Assembly: GCF_013343215.1 (NCBI RefSeq)
Contig: NZ_CP039143.1
Location: forward strand, 1,240,001-1,304,000
Length of the DNA stretch: 64,000 bases
Source of the DNA: Acinetobacter sp. 10FS3-1
GTDB lineage: Bacteria; Pseudomonadota; Gammaproteobacteria; Pseudomonadales; Moraxellaceae
Reading direction: 5' to 3'
Shown here: in pieces, positions 57,220 through 64,000 of the stretch
Layout of the letters: the number at the start of each line of letters is the position of its first letter
How positions within the stretch are numbered: the stretch's first letter is position 1
Position numbers and translations under genes: made by a program
The notes under the pieces: model-generated
The model's input: only the letters and a program-made list of their open reading frames with translations
What the model was told of the DNA's origin: nothing
Database searches by the model: none

Positions 57220-58559
57220 CTATAGTTGTATGACTATATCTTCCTTATGAATAAGTTCAGGATTGTGAGTAATAGCTATGATCGTCACGCTATCTTTTAG
57301 GCTACGCATATGAGACATAATTTCATGCTCTGTTTCTATATCTAAATTTGAACTGGCCTCATCCAAGAGCAGAAATTCGGGATCAGCATATAGTGCTCTC
57401 GCTATAGAGATCCTTTGTTTTTCTCCGCCAGAAAGAGTCATGCCTCTTTCCCCAACTTTGGTATCGAAACCATCGGGCATCATGATAATACGATCTAAAA
57501 TTTGTGCTTTTTGAGCTGCCTGATAAATTTTATGGTCATCATAAGGCCGCCCTAAACAAATATTATTTTTAATCGAATCATTCAGTAACATTACTTCTTG
57601 TGGAACTACACCTACTTGTGAAAACCATGTATTACGGTCAATACTGTTTAAAGAAATATTGTGCACTACAATATCTCCTTGATCAGGTTCAATTTGTTTT
57701 AAAATCAACTTGAAAATAGTTGATTTACCTGCCCCACTATCACCTGTTAGAAAAGTGATTTTTCCACGTTTTGCAGTAAAGTTAATATTCTGAATTCTAC
57801 GTCCATTTGAATAAGTGAAAGATACATCCTGAAATTTTAAGACACCAGAAAGATGTTTACTCTCTGGACAGTTTGCTGTTAATTGTTTTGAGTTGTCTGC
57901 TAATTCTGGTTCGTTCCACATTCTGGCAAAAGGTTTGAATTCTATATAAGATTGATTAAATTCAAGTATACATCTCCCGATCATTTCAAAAGGTGTATTA
58001 AGTTGAAGCAATAGAGTATTAAATAAAACCAGATCGCCCACACTCATACGACCTGCCTGAACATCAGGAATAAGAATATAAAAAGTAATAATAAACTGAA
58101 TGCTAAGAGCCAAACCAAAAATAACAGCATAGTAAGTACGCTTTAAAGAATATGAGGTCAGGCTTTTCAATATTTGTTTAGAACCTTCCTGAAACCGATG
58201 CTCTATCCAGGCAGCTGCATTAAAAAATCTTAAGATATCCATCATAGACATGGCATTGCCCACCAACTGGGTGTTTTTTTGTCTTTCACTGGTTGCTACT
58301 TTTAAATATTCTTCTATGCGTTTACTTGAAAAATATGATAATCCAATAAAAAATGACCCGTATAAAAGAACAATTGTCACCACCTTAGGATCTAGCTTCA
58401 GGCCGAGAATAAAGCATGAAAAAACAATTTGTAAGGCACTTGGGATAAAGGAAATCAGACTTAATTGCATCACTTTATTCAATGCAAATGCTCCCTGATT
58501 TTGCATTGCCTGAATTTCAGCAGGATTATGGTCAATAAAAAAGTGAGATTCTTTTAGAA
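57220..58559 (-). pseudogene. ABC exporter (permease-ATPase), C-terminal part, split by IS3 element
   Basis: Downstream part of an ABC half-transporter gene. It has the remaining membrane helices (from about residue 118 of the joined protein) and a full nucleotide-binding domain: Walker A GDSGAGKST, Q-loop VGVVPQEVMLLNDSI, signature LSGGEKQRISIARAL, Walker B FLLLDEASSNLD and H-loop ITHN. An internal ATG at 58506 gives a 428-codon frame. Removing the IS and one TGAT copy joins this to the upstream part in frame, giving 563 residues. The layout is of the exporter (MsbA/HlyB-like) class; the cargo is unknown. Base composition is more AT-rich than its neighbours, suggesting transfer. Confidence 0.85.
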
Positions 58560-58563
58560 TGAT
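58560..58563. repeat. Target site duplication TGAT (left copy)
   Basis: The same TGAT occurs at 59750-59753, directly flanking the two ends of the IS3-family element. Confidence 0.85.
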
Positions 58564-58602
58564 GGTAATCCTCCCATAAATAACCGAAGTTAAAAGTAGA
58601 GG

Positions 58603-59418
58603 TTAAGCAGCCATTAGAGGTGGCTTTCCTTTGTTAGCTTGATGTGGTCTTTCATGGTTGTAATGCCACAACCAGTTTGTTGCATAATCTTGTACTTCAT
58701 CCAAAGTATCAAATAAATGCTTGCTCAGCCAACTATAACGTATGGTCCGATTATAGCGTTCAATATACGCATTCTGCTGTGGCTTACCCGGTTGAATATA
58801 TTCAATACGAATACCGTGCTCAGTAGCCCAGCGCACAAATTCGTGACTGATAAATTCGGGACCATTATCGCATCGGATCACTAACGGTTTTTCTCTCCAC
58901 TCCAGCAATTGATTCAACGTACGAATAACCCTGATTGTGGGCAATGAAAACCCTGCTTCAATGGCTAGGCCTTCGCGGCGGTAATCATCAATCACATTCA
59001 ATAATCGAAACTTGCGACCATCGGAAAGCTGATCATGCATAAAATCTAATGACCAAACCTGATTTTCTCGGATTGGTTCCTTCAATGGTTCAGGCGCATG
59101 CCGTTTTAGTCTTCTTCTCGGTTTAATACGCAGATTCAGTGCCAACTCACAGTAAATGCGGTAAACCCGCTTGTGATTCCAGCAGCAACTCTCAACATGC
59201 CGTAAATACGAGAAGCACAAACCAAAGCCCCAATCGGAATTTTCCTCAGTGAGTTCAATGAGCTGTTCAGCAATGAGTGCATTGTCATCGCTGAGTTTGG
59301 CTTGATAGCGGTAGCAGGTTTCACTAATGCCAAATGCTTTACAAGCCAAACGAATACTAATGGCATGCTGGGCAACTGCCTGTTGTGCCATCTTACGCCG
59401 GCAAGATGGCTTTACCAC
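58603..59418 (-). CDS. IS3-family transposase OrfB (DDE domain)
   Basis: Integrase-core part of the transposase, 271 residues from an in-frame GTG, normally made as an OrfAB fusion by -1 slippage at the A AAA AAG site. It has an N-terminal HTH_21-like region ([17 protein letters not shown]) and the DDE triad in [21 protein letters not shown] and [10 protein letters not shown], ending in the common [14 protein letters not shown] tail. It overlaps orfA by 7 bases. Confidence 0.9.
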   Translation of the reverse strand: MVKPSCRRKMAQQAVAQHAISIRLACKAFGISETCYRYQAKLSDDNALIAEQLIELTEENSDWGFGLCFSYLRHVESCCWNHKRVYRIYCELALNLRIKPRRRLKRHAPEPLKEPIRENQVWSLDFMHDQLSDGRKFRLLNVIDDYRREGLAIEAGFSLPTIRVIRTLNQLLEWREKPLVIRCDNGPEFISHEFVRWATEHGIRIEYIQPGKPQQNAYIERYNRTIRYSWLSKHLFDTLDEVQDYATNWLWHYNHERPHQANKGKPPLMAA

Positions 59419-59678
59419 TTTTTTGCCATCGCTTCCTGGATGATTTCGGCCTTTAATCGCTCTTCCGCATACATCTTTTTAAGTCTGGTATTTTCGGCTT
59501 CTAGCTCTTTCAGTCGAGCCATTAATGATGTATCCATACCACCATATTTGGCACGCCATTTATAAAAGGTAGCATTACTCATGCCGTGTTCACGGCAAAG
59601 GGTCGCTACAGGTGTGCCAGATTCTGCCTGTTTCAAGATGGACATGATCTGACTGTCAGTAAATTTAGATGTTTTCAT
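59412..59678 (-). CDS. IS3-family transposase OrfA (HTH)
   Basis: DNA-binding protein of 88 residues with the HTH_Tnp_1 pattern [43 protein letters not shown] and a leucine-zipper-like C-terminal helix ([20 protein letters not shown]). Its last codons contain A AAA AAG, where -1 slippage gives OrfAB. Confidence 0.92.
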   Translation of the reverse strand: MKTSKFTDSQIMSILKQAESGTPVATLCREHGMSNATFYKWRAKYGGMDTSLMARLKELEAENTRLKKMYAEERLKAEIIQEAMAKKW

Positions 59679-59749
59679 GCAGAATCTCCTGCTCGTATCT
59701 TAAGAGAAAATTCTACTTTTAGATCCTATTATTTTTAGGGGGGATTACC

Positions 59750-60101
59750 TGATTTTCTTAAAAAAGTTTGTAGAGCTAATATAATTCAAGGTTTCTGCAA
59801 GAATGACAGATAGGTAAATTACAGCTTCTTTAAAAATTAAAGACAGCCCAAGTAACACTGCATAAAAAAAGAAGCCTAAACCTATTATAGTCTCTACAGA
59901 ATTACTTAAGGTAACTTTGTCAATCATTGACGCAAAGGTATAAGGAGCCAAAACTGCAAGTATTGTTGACAACAAAATAGAACAGCATAATAAAAAGATA
60001 TAAATCTTTGATTGTTTAATAAATAATTTGCTGTTTTCAAATAATGTATGTTTAACGTTCTGTAGATCATTCTGAGGGGAAGTGTGCAAATTTCTCTCCA
60101 C
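59750..60101 (-). pseudogene. ABC exporter, N-terminal part, cut by IS3 element
   Basis: First 117 codons of the split ABC exporter: a hydrophilic N-terminus, then two predicted helices (IYIFLLCCSILLSTILAVLAPYTFASMIDKV and a second around residues 72-95), ending NFFKKI where the IS enters. The start is a GTG at 60101 with weak ribosome-binding sequence. Translation into the IS ends after a few codons (near 59745). Joined to the downstream part, the sequence continues ILKESHFFIDHNPAEIQAM, a sensible coupling-helix region. Confidence 0.8.
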
Positions 60102-60504
60102 CTTTATCTCAAATAATTTTAGTTCACTTTATCAATTATTTCTTAAATTCCCTATCTCATTTAATATGGTGGCACTTGGATGAACTTCTATTGGTATTGG
60201 TTTGATTTCAGATAGGTTTTTCATCAGCAAACTTTGTTGAGGAGAGCTGACGTTTATTAAGCTACTAAATTCTGCCTACTATAATAATCGAAGAGCGGGA
60301 AAAATTAAGTAAGCCTGATCATTAATTAAAACTCTGTAAAACTTATACTGTCGTCATTCAAATCCATAAAAATGAAAATAATACTTTTAAGATGAAAGAA
60401 TTAAATCAAATTGATAGTATCTCTAGGGAAAGAGCCATAATTCATTAACTCATTCACTATTTTGTAAAAAGACAGTATGCTTAGGCCTGTAACAAGGAGC
60501 ATAC
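60102..60504. other. Spacer between the ABC exporter and dnaX, no gene seen
   Basis: About 400 AT-rich bases between divergently read units. It should hold both promoters. A TATACT near 60343 could be a -10 box. No RNA gene or small ORF recognised. Confidence 0.4.
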
Positions 60505-62601
60505 ATGTATCAAGTACTTGCGCGAAAATATCGTCCTCGTAATTTTAATGAGTTGGTGGGTCAAAACCATGTTTCACGTGCCTTAACCAGTGCACTTGAG
60601 CGTGGCCGTTTGCATCATGCCTATTTATTTACAGGAACGCGTGGAGTGGGGAAAACCACCATTGCCCGTATTTTGGCGAAGTGCTTGAACTGTGAAACGG
60701 GTGTGACTGCAACACCGTGTGAAGTTTGCCCGACCTGTACGGCGGTTAATGAAGGACGTTTTATCGATCTGATCGAGATTGATGCCGCATCCCGTACTAA
60801 AGTGGAAGATACCCGTGAGCTGTTGGATAACGTACCTTATGCGCCAACCCAAGGTCGCTTTAAGGTTTATCTGATTGACGAAGTGCATATGCTGTCTACG
60901 CATTCTTTTAATGCCTTGCTCAAGACTTTAGAAGAACCCCCAGAACACGTTAAATTCCTGTTTGCCACCACAGATCCCCAGAAGCTCCCGATTACGGTGA
61001 TTTCCCGTTGTCTGCAATTTACCTTGCGTCCTTTGGCGATAGATGAAATTACCGAACATTTAGGCAATATTTTAAGCAAAGAAAGCATTCAGGCCGATCA
61101 GGATGCGATCTGGCAAATCGCGGAATCTGCCCAAGGGTCTTTACGTGATGCTTTGTCTTTAACTGATCAGGCGATTGCCTATGGTCAAGGAGCCATTCAG
61201 CATCAAGATGTCAAAGACATGCTGGGTCTGATTGACCGTACCATTATTTATGACCTGATTCTGGCAGTTCATCAGAATCAAAAAGCACGGGTTAGCGAAC
61301 TCTTGCTTCAGTTCCGTCAGCAGGCACTGGATGTATCCCTAGTTCTGGATCAGCTGATTTCGACCTTGCATGAACTGGCATTACTCCAGTATCTGCCAGA
61401 TTTAAGCCTGAAATATAGTGCTGAAATCAATAAAAAAATCATGCAGCTATCTGCGCTGATTTCTCCACAGGACCTACAGCTTTACTATCAGATTGCCTGT
61501 AAAGGACGAGCCGATTTACAGCTGGCCGTCACTCAGGAGCAGGGCTTTGAAATGACAGTATTGCGTTTACTGGCTTTCCGTCCAATCCAGCCTCATGAAA
61601 TTCCGGTCACTCAGGCTACGCCAGCTCCAGCAGAGGAGACGCCCTCGACCCGTTTGCAACCGCCCCTAAAAAACAGTCAGACGGAAGCTGTAGAGGCAGC
61701 CCCTGCCTTTGATGGGTTTTCATTAGAAGATACAGATAAGGCTGAAACGCTATCATCATCTGAACCATCTTCGGATGATTTTCTGGAAGATGAAGTAGCA
61801 GAGACTGAATCTGGTACTCCTGCATTCAGTCAAACTCCAGATGCAACCGTTCTGCCTGTCAGTGAGGTCGTTAGGGCCGATACTGAATCTGCCTCTATAC
61901 TATTTGATCCGGAAAGTGGCGATGCGCTGTTTGGATTTGAAGACATTGTCGCGACAGAGACCGTTGAAGAAAGTACCGACAGTAGTGATGATTTTCTTTT
62001 GGCGGAATATTTGCCGGCTGAGGCAGCTTCCATTCATCATGAAAAGACCGGGCAAAACCTTGTACTTGAAGCAGCATGCGAAGAGGTGGTGGCCGAGCAG
62101 CAGCTGAATGAAACAGCTATTACATTAGAATCTCAGCCAAGGGCACAGCTTGCAAAAACTGAGCAGAATAATTCTGCAGATTTAATGCCTCAGGATATTC
62201 TAAAAACACCTGAACAGGTGCTGGAAGGTGAGTGGACGGTGGAGAAATGGGAATACTGGTTTAGAAATAGCCAGCTTTCTCCAGCGGTACAGGAGTTGGC
62301 ACAATACGGTATTATGAGTGGCCAGATTAATGCAGCATCGGTATTTCATCTGCCTGAACAATATCAGCAGTTGTTTAGCCAGTTGCAGCACATTCTGGAA
62401 GAAGCGCTGAAGGAGAAATGGCCACAGACTTTCTTTACGGTCAAATTTGAAGATGTCGAGCAACTTACGCCATATGTCATGCAACATGAACGTAAAGCAC
62501 GAGCTTTTAAACGTGCTAAAGAGCTACTCTATGCCGAGCCGGCAGTGCGTGACCTGATTCGGCAGTTTGATGGCGAACTGCAAAATATTCAGCTGAAATA
62601 G
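60505..62601 (+). CDS. dnaX: DNA polymerase III subunits gamma and tau
   Basis: Clamp-loader ATPase. Tau has 698 residues. Domain I-II has Walker A GTRGVGKTT, the zinc cysteines in CLNCETGVTATPCEVCPTC, the DEVHMLS Walker B-like motif, and sensor/SRC motifs VISRCLQF. Domain III follows to about residue 365. Domain IV is acidic and low in complexity (about 366-560), and domain V at the C-terminus (about 575-698) would bind DnaE and DnaB. An in-frame A AAA AAC heptamer at 61668-61674 could direct a -1 shift giving a 402-residue gamma. The terminator lies inside the convergent thioesterase gene. Confidence 0.95.
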   Translation: MYQVLARKYRPRNFNELVGQNHVSRALTSALERGRLHHAYLFTGTRGVGKTTIARILAKCLNCETGVTATPCEVCPTCTAVNEGRFIDLIEIDAASRTKVEDTRELLDNVPYAPTQGRFKVYLIDEVHMLSTHSFNALLKTLEEPPEHVKFLFATTDPQKLPITVISRCLQFTLRPLAIDEITEHLGNILSKESIQADQDAIWQIAESAQGSLRDALSLTDQAIAYGQGAIQHQDVKDMLGLIDRTIIYDLILAVHQNQKARVSELLLQFRQQALDVSLVLDQLISTLHELALLQYLPDLSLKYSAEINKKIMQLSALISPQDLQLYYQIACKGRADLQLAVTQEQGFEMTVLRLLAFRPIQPHEIPVTQATPAPAEETPSTRLQPPLKNSQTEAVEAAPAFDGFSLEDTDKAETLSSSEPSSDDFLEDEVAETESGTPAFSQTPDATVLPVSEVVRADTESASILFDPESGDALFGFEDIVATETVEESTDSSDDFLLAEYLPAEAASIHHEKTGQNLVLEAACEEVVAEQQLNETAITLESQPRAQLAKTEQNNSADLMPQDILKTPEQVLEGEWTVEKWEYWFRNSQLSPAVQELAQYGIMSGQINAASVFHLPEQYQQLFSQLQHILEEALKEKWPQTFFTVKFEDVEQLTPYVMQHERKARAFKRAKELLYAEPAVRDLIRQFDGELQNIQLK
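61668..61674 (+). other. Candidate -1 frameshift heptamer in dnaX
   Basis: CTA AAA AAC in frame gives the slippery heptamer A AAA AAC at codons 388-390. After a -1 shift the frame ends at TGA 61710-61712, giving 402 residues, close to E. coli gamma (431). I see no close downstream stem-loop, and the E. coli site is A AAA AAG, so this is only a candidate. Confidence 0.3.
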
Positions 62602-62609
62602 AACATATC

Positions 62610-63044
62610 TTAAGGCGAAGCATATTCTGCTAAAGCATCCCGCATTTCTTTAGAAATCGGGATGCTTTTTCGTGTCTGACGGTCTACAAATACATGAATA
62701 AAACTGCCCTGAGCTGCTGCGCTGTCTGAACCTTGCTTAAAAATTGCCAGATCATAACATAGGGAAGATTGTCCTATTTTTTCAATTGCCACAGCCACCT
62801 CAATGATCTCGGGATAAGACAATTCTTGATTAAACTGACAGTTGGAGCTAACCACCAGTCCGATAAAAGCAGAAGATTTCGGGTCGAAACCTGTTTTTTG
62901 AATGAGCAGTGTATTCGCTGCCGTGTCAAAATAGCTGTAATAGGTGACATTATTGACATGTCCATACAAGTCATTATCGGCCCAGCGGGTCTGAATAGGC
63001 AGAAAAAAAGAATATTGCGCGCGCTGTTTAATAGTTAATTTCAT
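62610..63044 (-). CDS. Acyl-CoA thioesterase (hotdog fold, 4-hydroxybenzoyl-CoA type)
   Basis: Predicted cytoplasmic thioesterase of 144 residues. The hotdog signature is TRWADNDLYGHVNNVTYYSYFDTA, with the catalytic Asp of the DxxxHVNN pattern found in the 4HBT/YbgC group. VVSSNCQFNQELSYPEIIEVAVAIEKIG supplies the second helix-strand unit. The substrate is unknown. Its last 60 bases also encode, on the other strand, the dnaX terminator hairpin. Confidence 0.88.
   Translation of the reverse strand: MKLTIKQRAQYSFFLPIQTRWADNDLYGHVNNVTYYSYFDTAANTLLIQKTGFDPKSSAFIGLVVSSNCQFNQELSYPEIIEVAVAIEKIGQSSLCYDLAIFKQGSDSAAAQGSFIHVFVDRQTRKSIPISKEMRDALAEYASP
62632..62670 (+). terminator. dnaX terminator inside the thioesterase coding region
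   Basis: AAAGCATCCCG pairs with CGGGATGCTTT, and inside it ATTTC pairs with GAAAT around TTTA, giving about 16 bp with one bulge, followed by TTTTT on the plus strand. It lies 30-70 bases after the dnaX stop. Confidence 0.85.
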
Positions 63045-63103
63045 AAAGTTTAAGATTCAAGCGATTAGGTCGGAAAATATGGTCTATTTTTTTTAGATAA
63101 AAA

Positions 63104-64000
63104 CTAATAAATTGCCTGATAAATCTGGTAAGCATCCTCTACGCTCAGCTCTCGTGGATTGTTCTGCAACAGACGTCCTTGTTTCATGGCATCCTCTGCC
63201 ATAACTATCAGCATATGCTCAGGAATATCCAGTTGTCTGAGTTTTAAAGTGAGTCCGCTTTTGGTTAAGTGATTATTAAAATGGTCAATAAACAGATCCG
63301 CCAGCCCATCATGACAGCCCTTGCTTTGTGGTTCCAGCCAAGTCATAAGCTCGGCATAGCGCTGTTTGGCAGCCGGTATATTGAATTTCAGAACTTCAGT
63401 CAGTACCAACGCATTACTATGCCCATGAGAAATATGGAAATGTCCACCTAAAGGGTAGGCCAGCGCATGTACGGCACCGACAGGTGCATTGGCAAAAGCC
63501 TGCCCGGCCAGCATTGAACCGACCAGCATATTCTGTCGTGCTTCCAGATTACTGCCATCTTTGAGTACCAGAGGCAGATTCTGGTTCAAAAGTGTCAGGG
63601 CATGCTTGGCCAGTATATCTGTATAAAAATTTTTCTTGAGCTTTGAGGTATAAGCTTCAATTGCATGCACCATGGCATCAATGCCGGTCGCTGCTGTGAT
63701 ATGTGCCGGCAGGCTCTGGGTAAAACTGGCATCTAAAATTGCCGTATCAGCATAGAGAATAGGGGCCACAATCCCACTTTTAGTGGTTTCTCCGGTTGTT
63801 ACAATGGAAATAGGCGTGACTTCAGAGCCAGTCCCTGCCGTAGTAGGCACCAGAATAAGCGGCAGACGTGGGCCAGTGGCCTGATCAACCCCATACAGGT
63901 CGGACAGGCTTTGATGCTGCGTCGGGTGACTCAAGATCGCAATCAGTTTGGCGACATCCATGGAGCTGCCGCCACCAAAACCGAGCACCACATCAATATT
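63104..64000 (-). CDS. Iron-containing alcohol dehydrogenase (5' part beyond window)
   Basis: Group III (Fe-ADH) NAD(P)-dependent dehydrogenase. The visible C-terminal 298 codons include the nucleotide-binding GFGGGSSMDVAKLIA, LPLILVPTTAGTGSEVTP, the metal-ligand Asp/His region TGIDAMVHAIEAYTS, and the late His ligands in HALAYPLGGHFHISHGHSNALVL. The N-terminal domain lies past the right edge. The reading frame is open to the last base, so the true start is not in the window. Which alcohol is used is not clear. Confidence 0.92.
   Translation of the reverse strand, partial: NIDVVLGFGGGSSMDVAKLIAILSHPTQHQSLSDLYGVDQATGPRLPLILVPTTAGTGSEVTPISIVTTGETTKSGIVAPILYADTAILDASFTQSLPAHITAATGIDAMVHAIEAYTSKLKKNFYTDILAKHALTLLNQNLPLVLKDGSNLEARQNMLVGSMLAGQAFANAPVGAVHALAYPLGGHFHISHGHSNALVLTEVLKFNIPAAKQRYAELMTWLEPQSKGCHDGLADLFIDHFNNHLTKSGLTLKLRQLDIPEHMLIVMAEDAMKQGRLLQNNPRELSVEDAYQIYQAIY

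Larger units (their letters stand above)
58564..59749 (-). mobile_element. IS3-family insertion sequence inserted in an ABC exporter gene
   Basis: Element of 1186 bases with ends GGTAATCCTCCC (left) and, complemented, GGTAATCCCCCC (right). The inverted repeats extend over about 37 bases to a common TAAAAGTAGA. It is flanked by the 4-bp direct repeat TGAT. It carries orfA and orfB overlapping with an A AAA AAG slippery site (59424-59418, minus strand), the usual IS3 design. Both frames look intact. Confidence 0.92.

Overview
The window is a stretch of a gammaproteobacterial chromosome, almost certainly Acinetobacter or a close Moraxellaceae relative. This rests on protein resemblance and gene order: rimO-pyrH-frr-uppS-cdsA-dxr-rseP-bamA-skp-lpxD-fabZ-lpxA, prmA/zinc-ribbon protein/fis/purH/purD, recA-recX next to the SRP RNA, an LpxD of 356 residues and LpxA of 262 residues, and a UppS with the Acinetobacter-like MDGNNRFA motif. 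DNA is moderately AT-rich. No tRNA, rRNA, CRISPR array or prophage was seen.

Layout. 1-6.8 kb: a MetQ-type lipoprotein (cut by the window edge), purD and purH, fis, a zinc-ribbon/DUF3426 membrane protein and prmA, all on the minus strand. 6.9-9.3 kb: two tandem bile acid:sodium symporter-family paralogues and a small secreted protein. 9.6-13.6 kb: mnmG, an aromatic-acid type MFS transporter and a small orphan. 13.9-16.5 kb: the NtrB/NtrC nitrogen two-component system. 16.8-29.3 kb: a long plus-strand cluster for translation (rimO, pyrH, frr), the isoprenoid and phospholipid pathways (uppS, cdsA, dxr), and outer-membrane biogenesis (rseP, bamA, skp, lpxD, fabZ, lpxA). 29.3-35.4 kb: cpoB, SRP RNA, recX, recA, hslR, yrfG, cysQ and a histidine phosphatase. 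35.8-38.5 kb: a large M66 (StcE/TagA-like) metalloprotease lipoprotein with a ricin-type lectin tail. 39-45.3 kb: rpsT, rraA, a double GST-N protein, the ribosomal oxygenase RoxA, a decayed exonuclease VII large-subunit-like gene, a Maf pyrophosphatase and a DUF2237 protein. 45.4-55.5 kb: pgk, a small lipoprotein, class II fba, an EamA transporter, nfsB, lpxH, ppiB, glnS and a bestrophin. 55.6-60.1 kb: the accessory patch, with an LRAT-domain protein, an IS5/IS427-type element and an ABC exporter gene split by an IS3-family element. 60.5-64 kb: dnaX, a hotdog thioesterase and an iron-type alcohol dehydrogenase (cut by the window edge).

Most of the window is ordinary conserved core. I did not find a convincing new multi-gene system. 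The points most worth checking are the cleanly reconstructable IS insertion in the ABC exporter (4-bp TGAT duplication, frame restored on removal), the decayed XseA-like gene whose repaired reading frame ends in a coiled coil and a membrane anchor, the M66-ricin lipoprotein, an in-frame A AAA AAC slippery heptamer in dnaX that would give a gamma-length product, several perfect inverted repeats in leaders, and intrinsic terminators lying inside the 3' ends of convergent genes.
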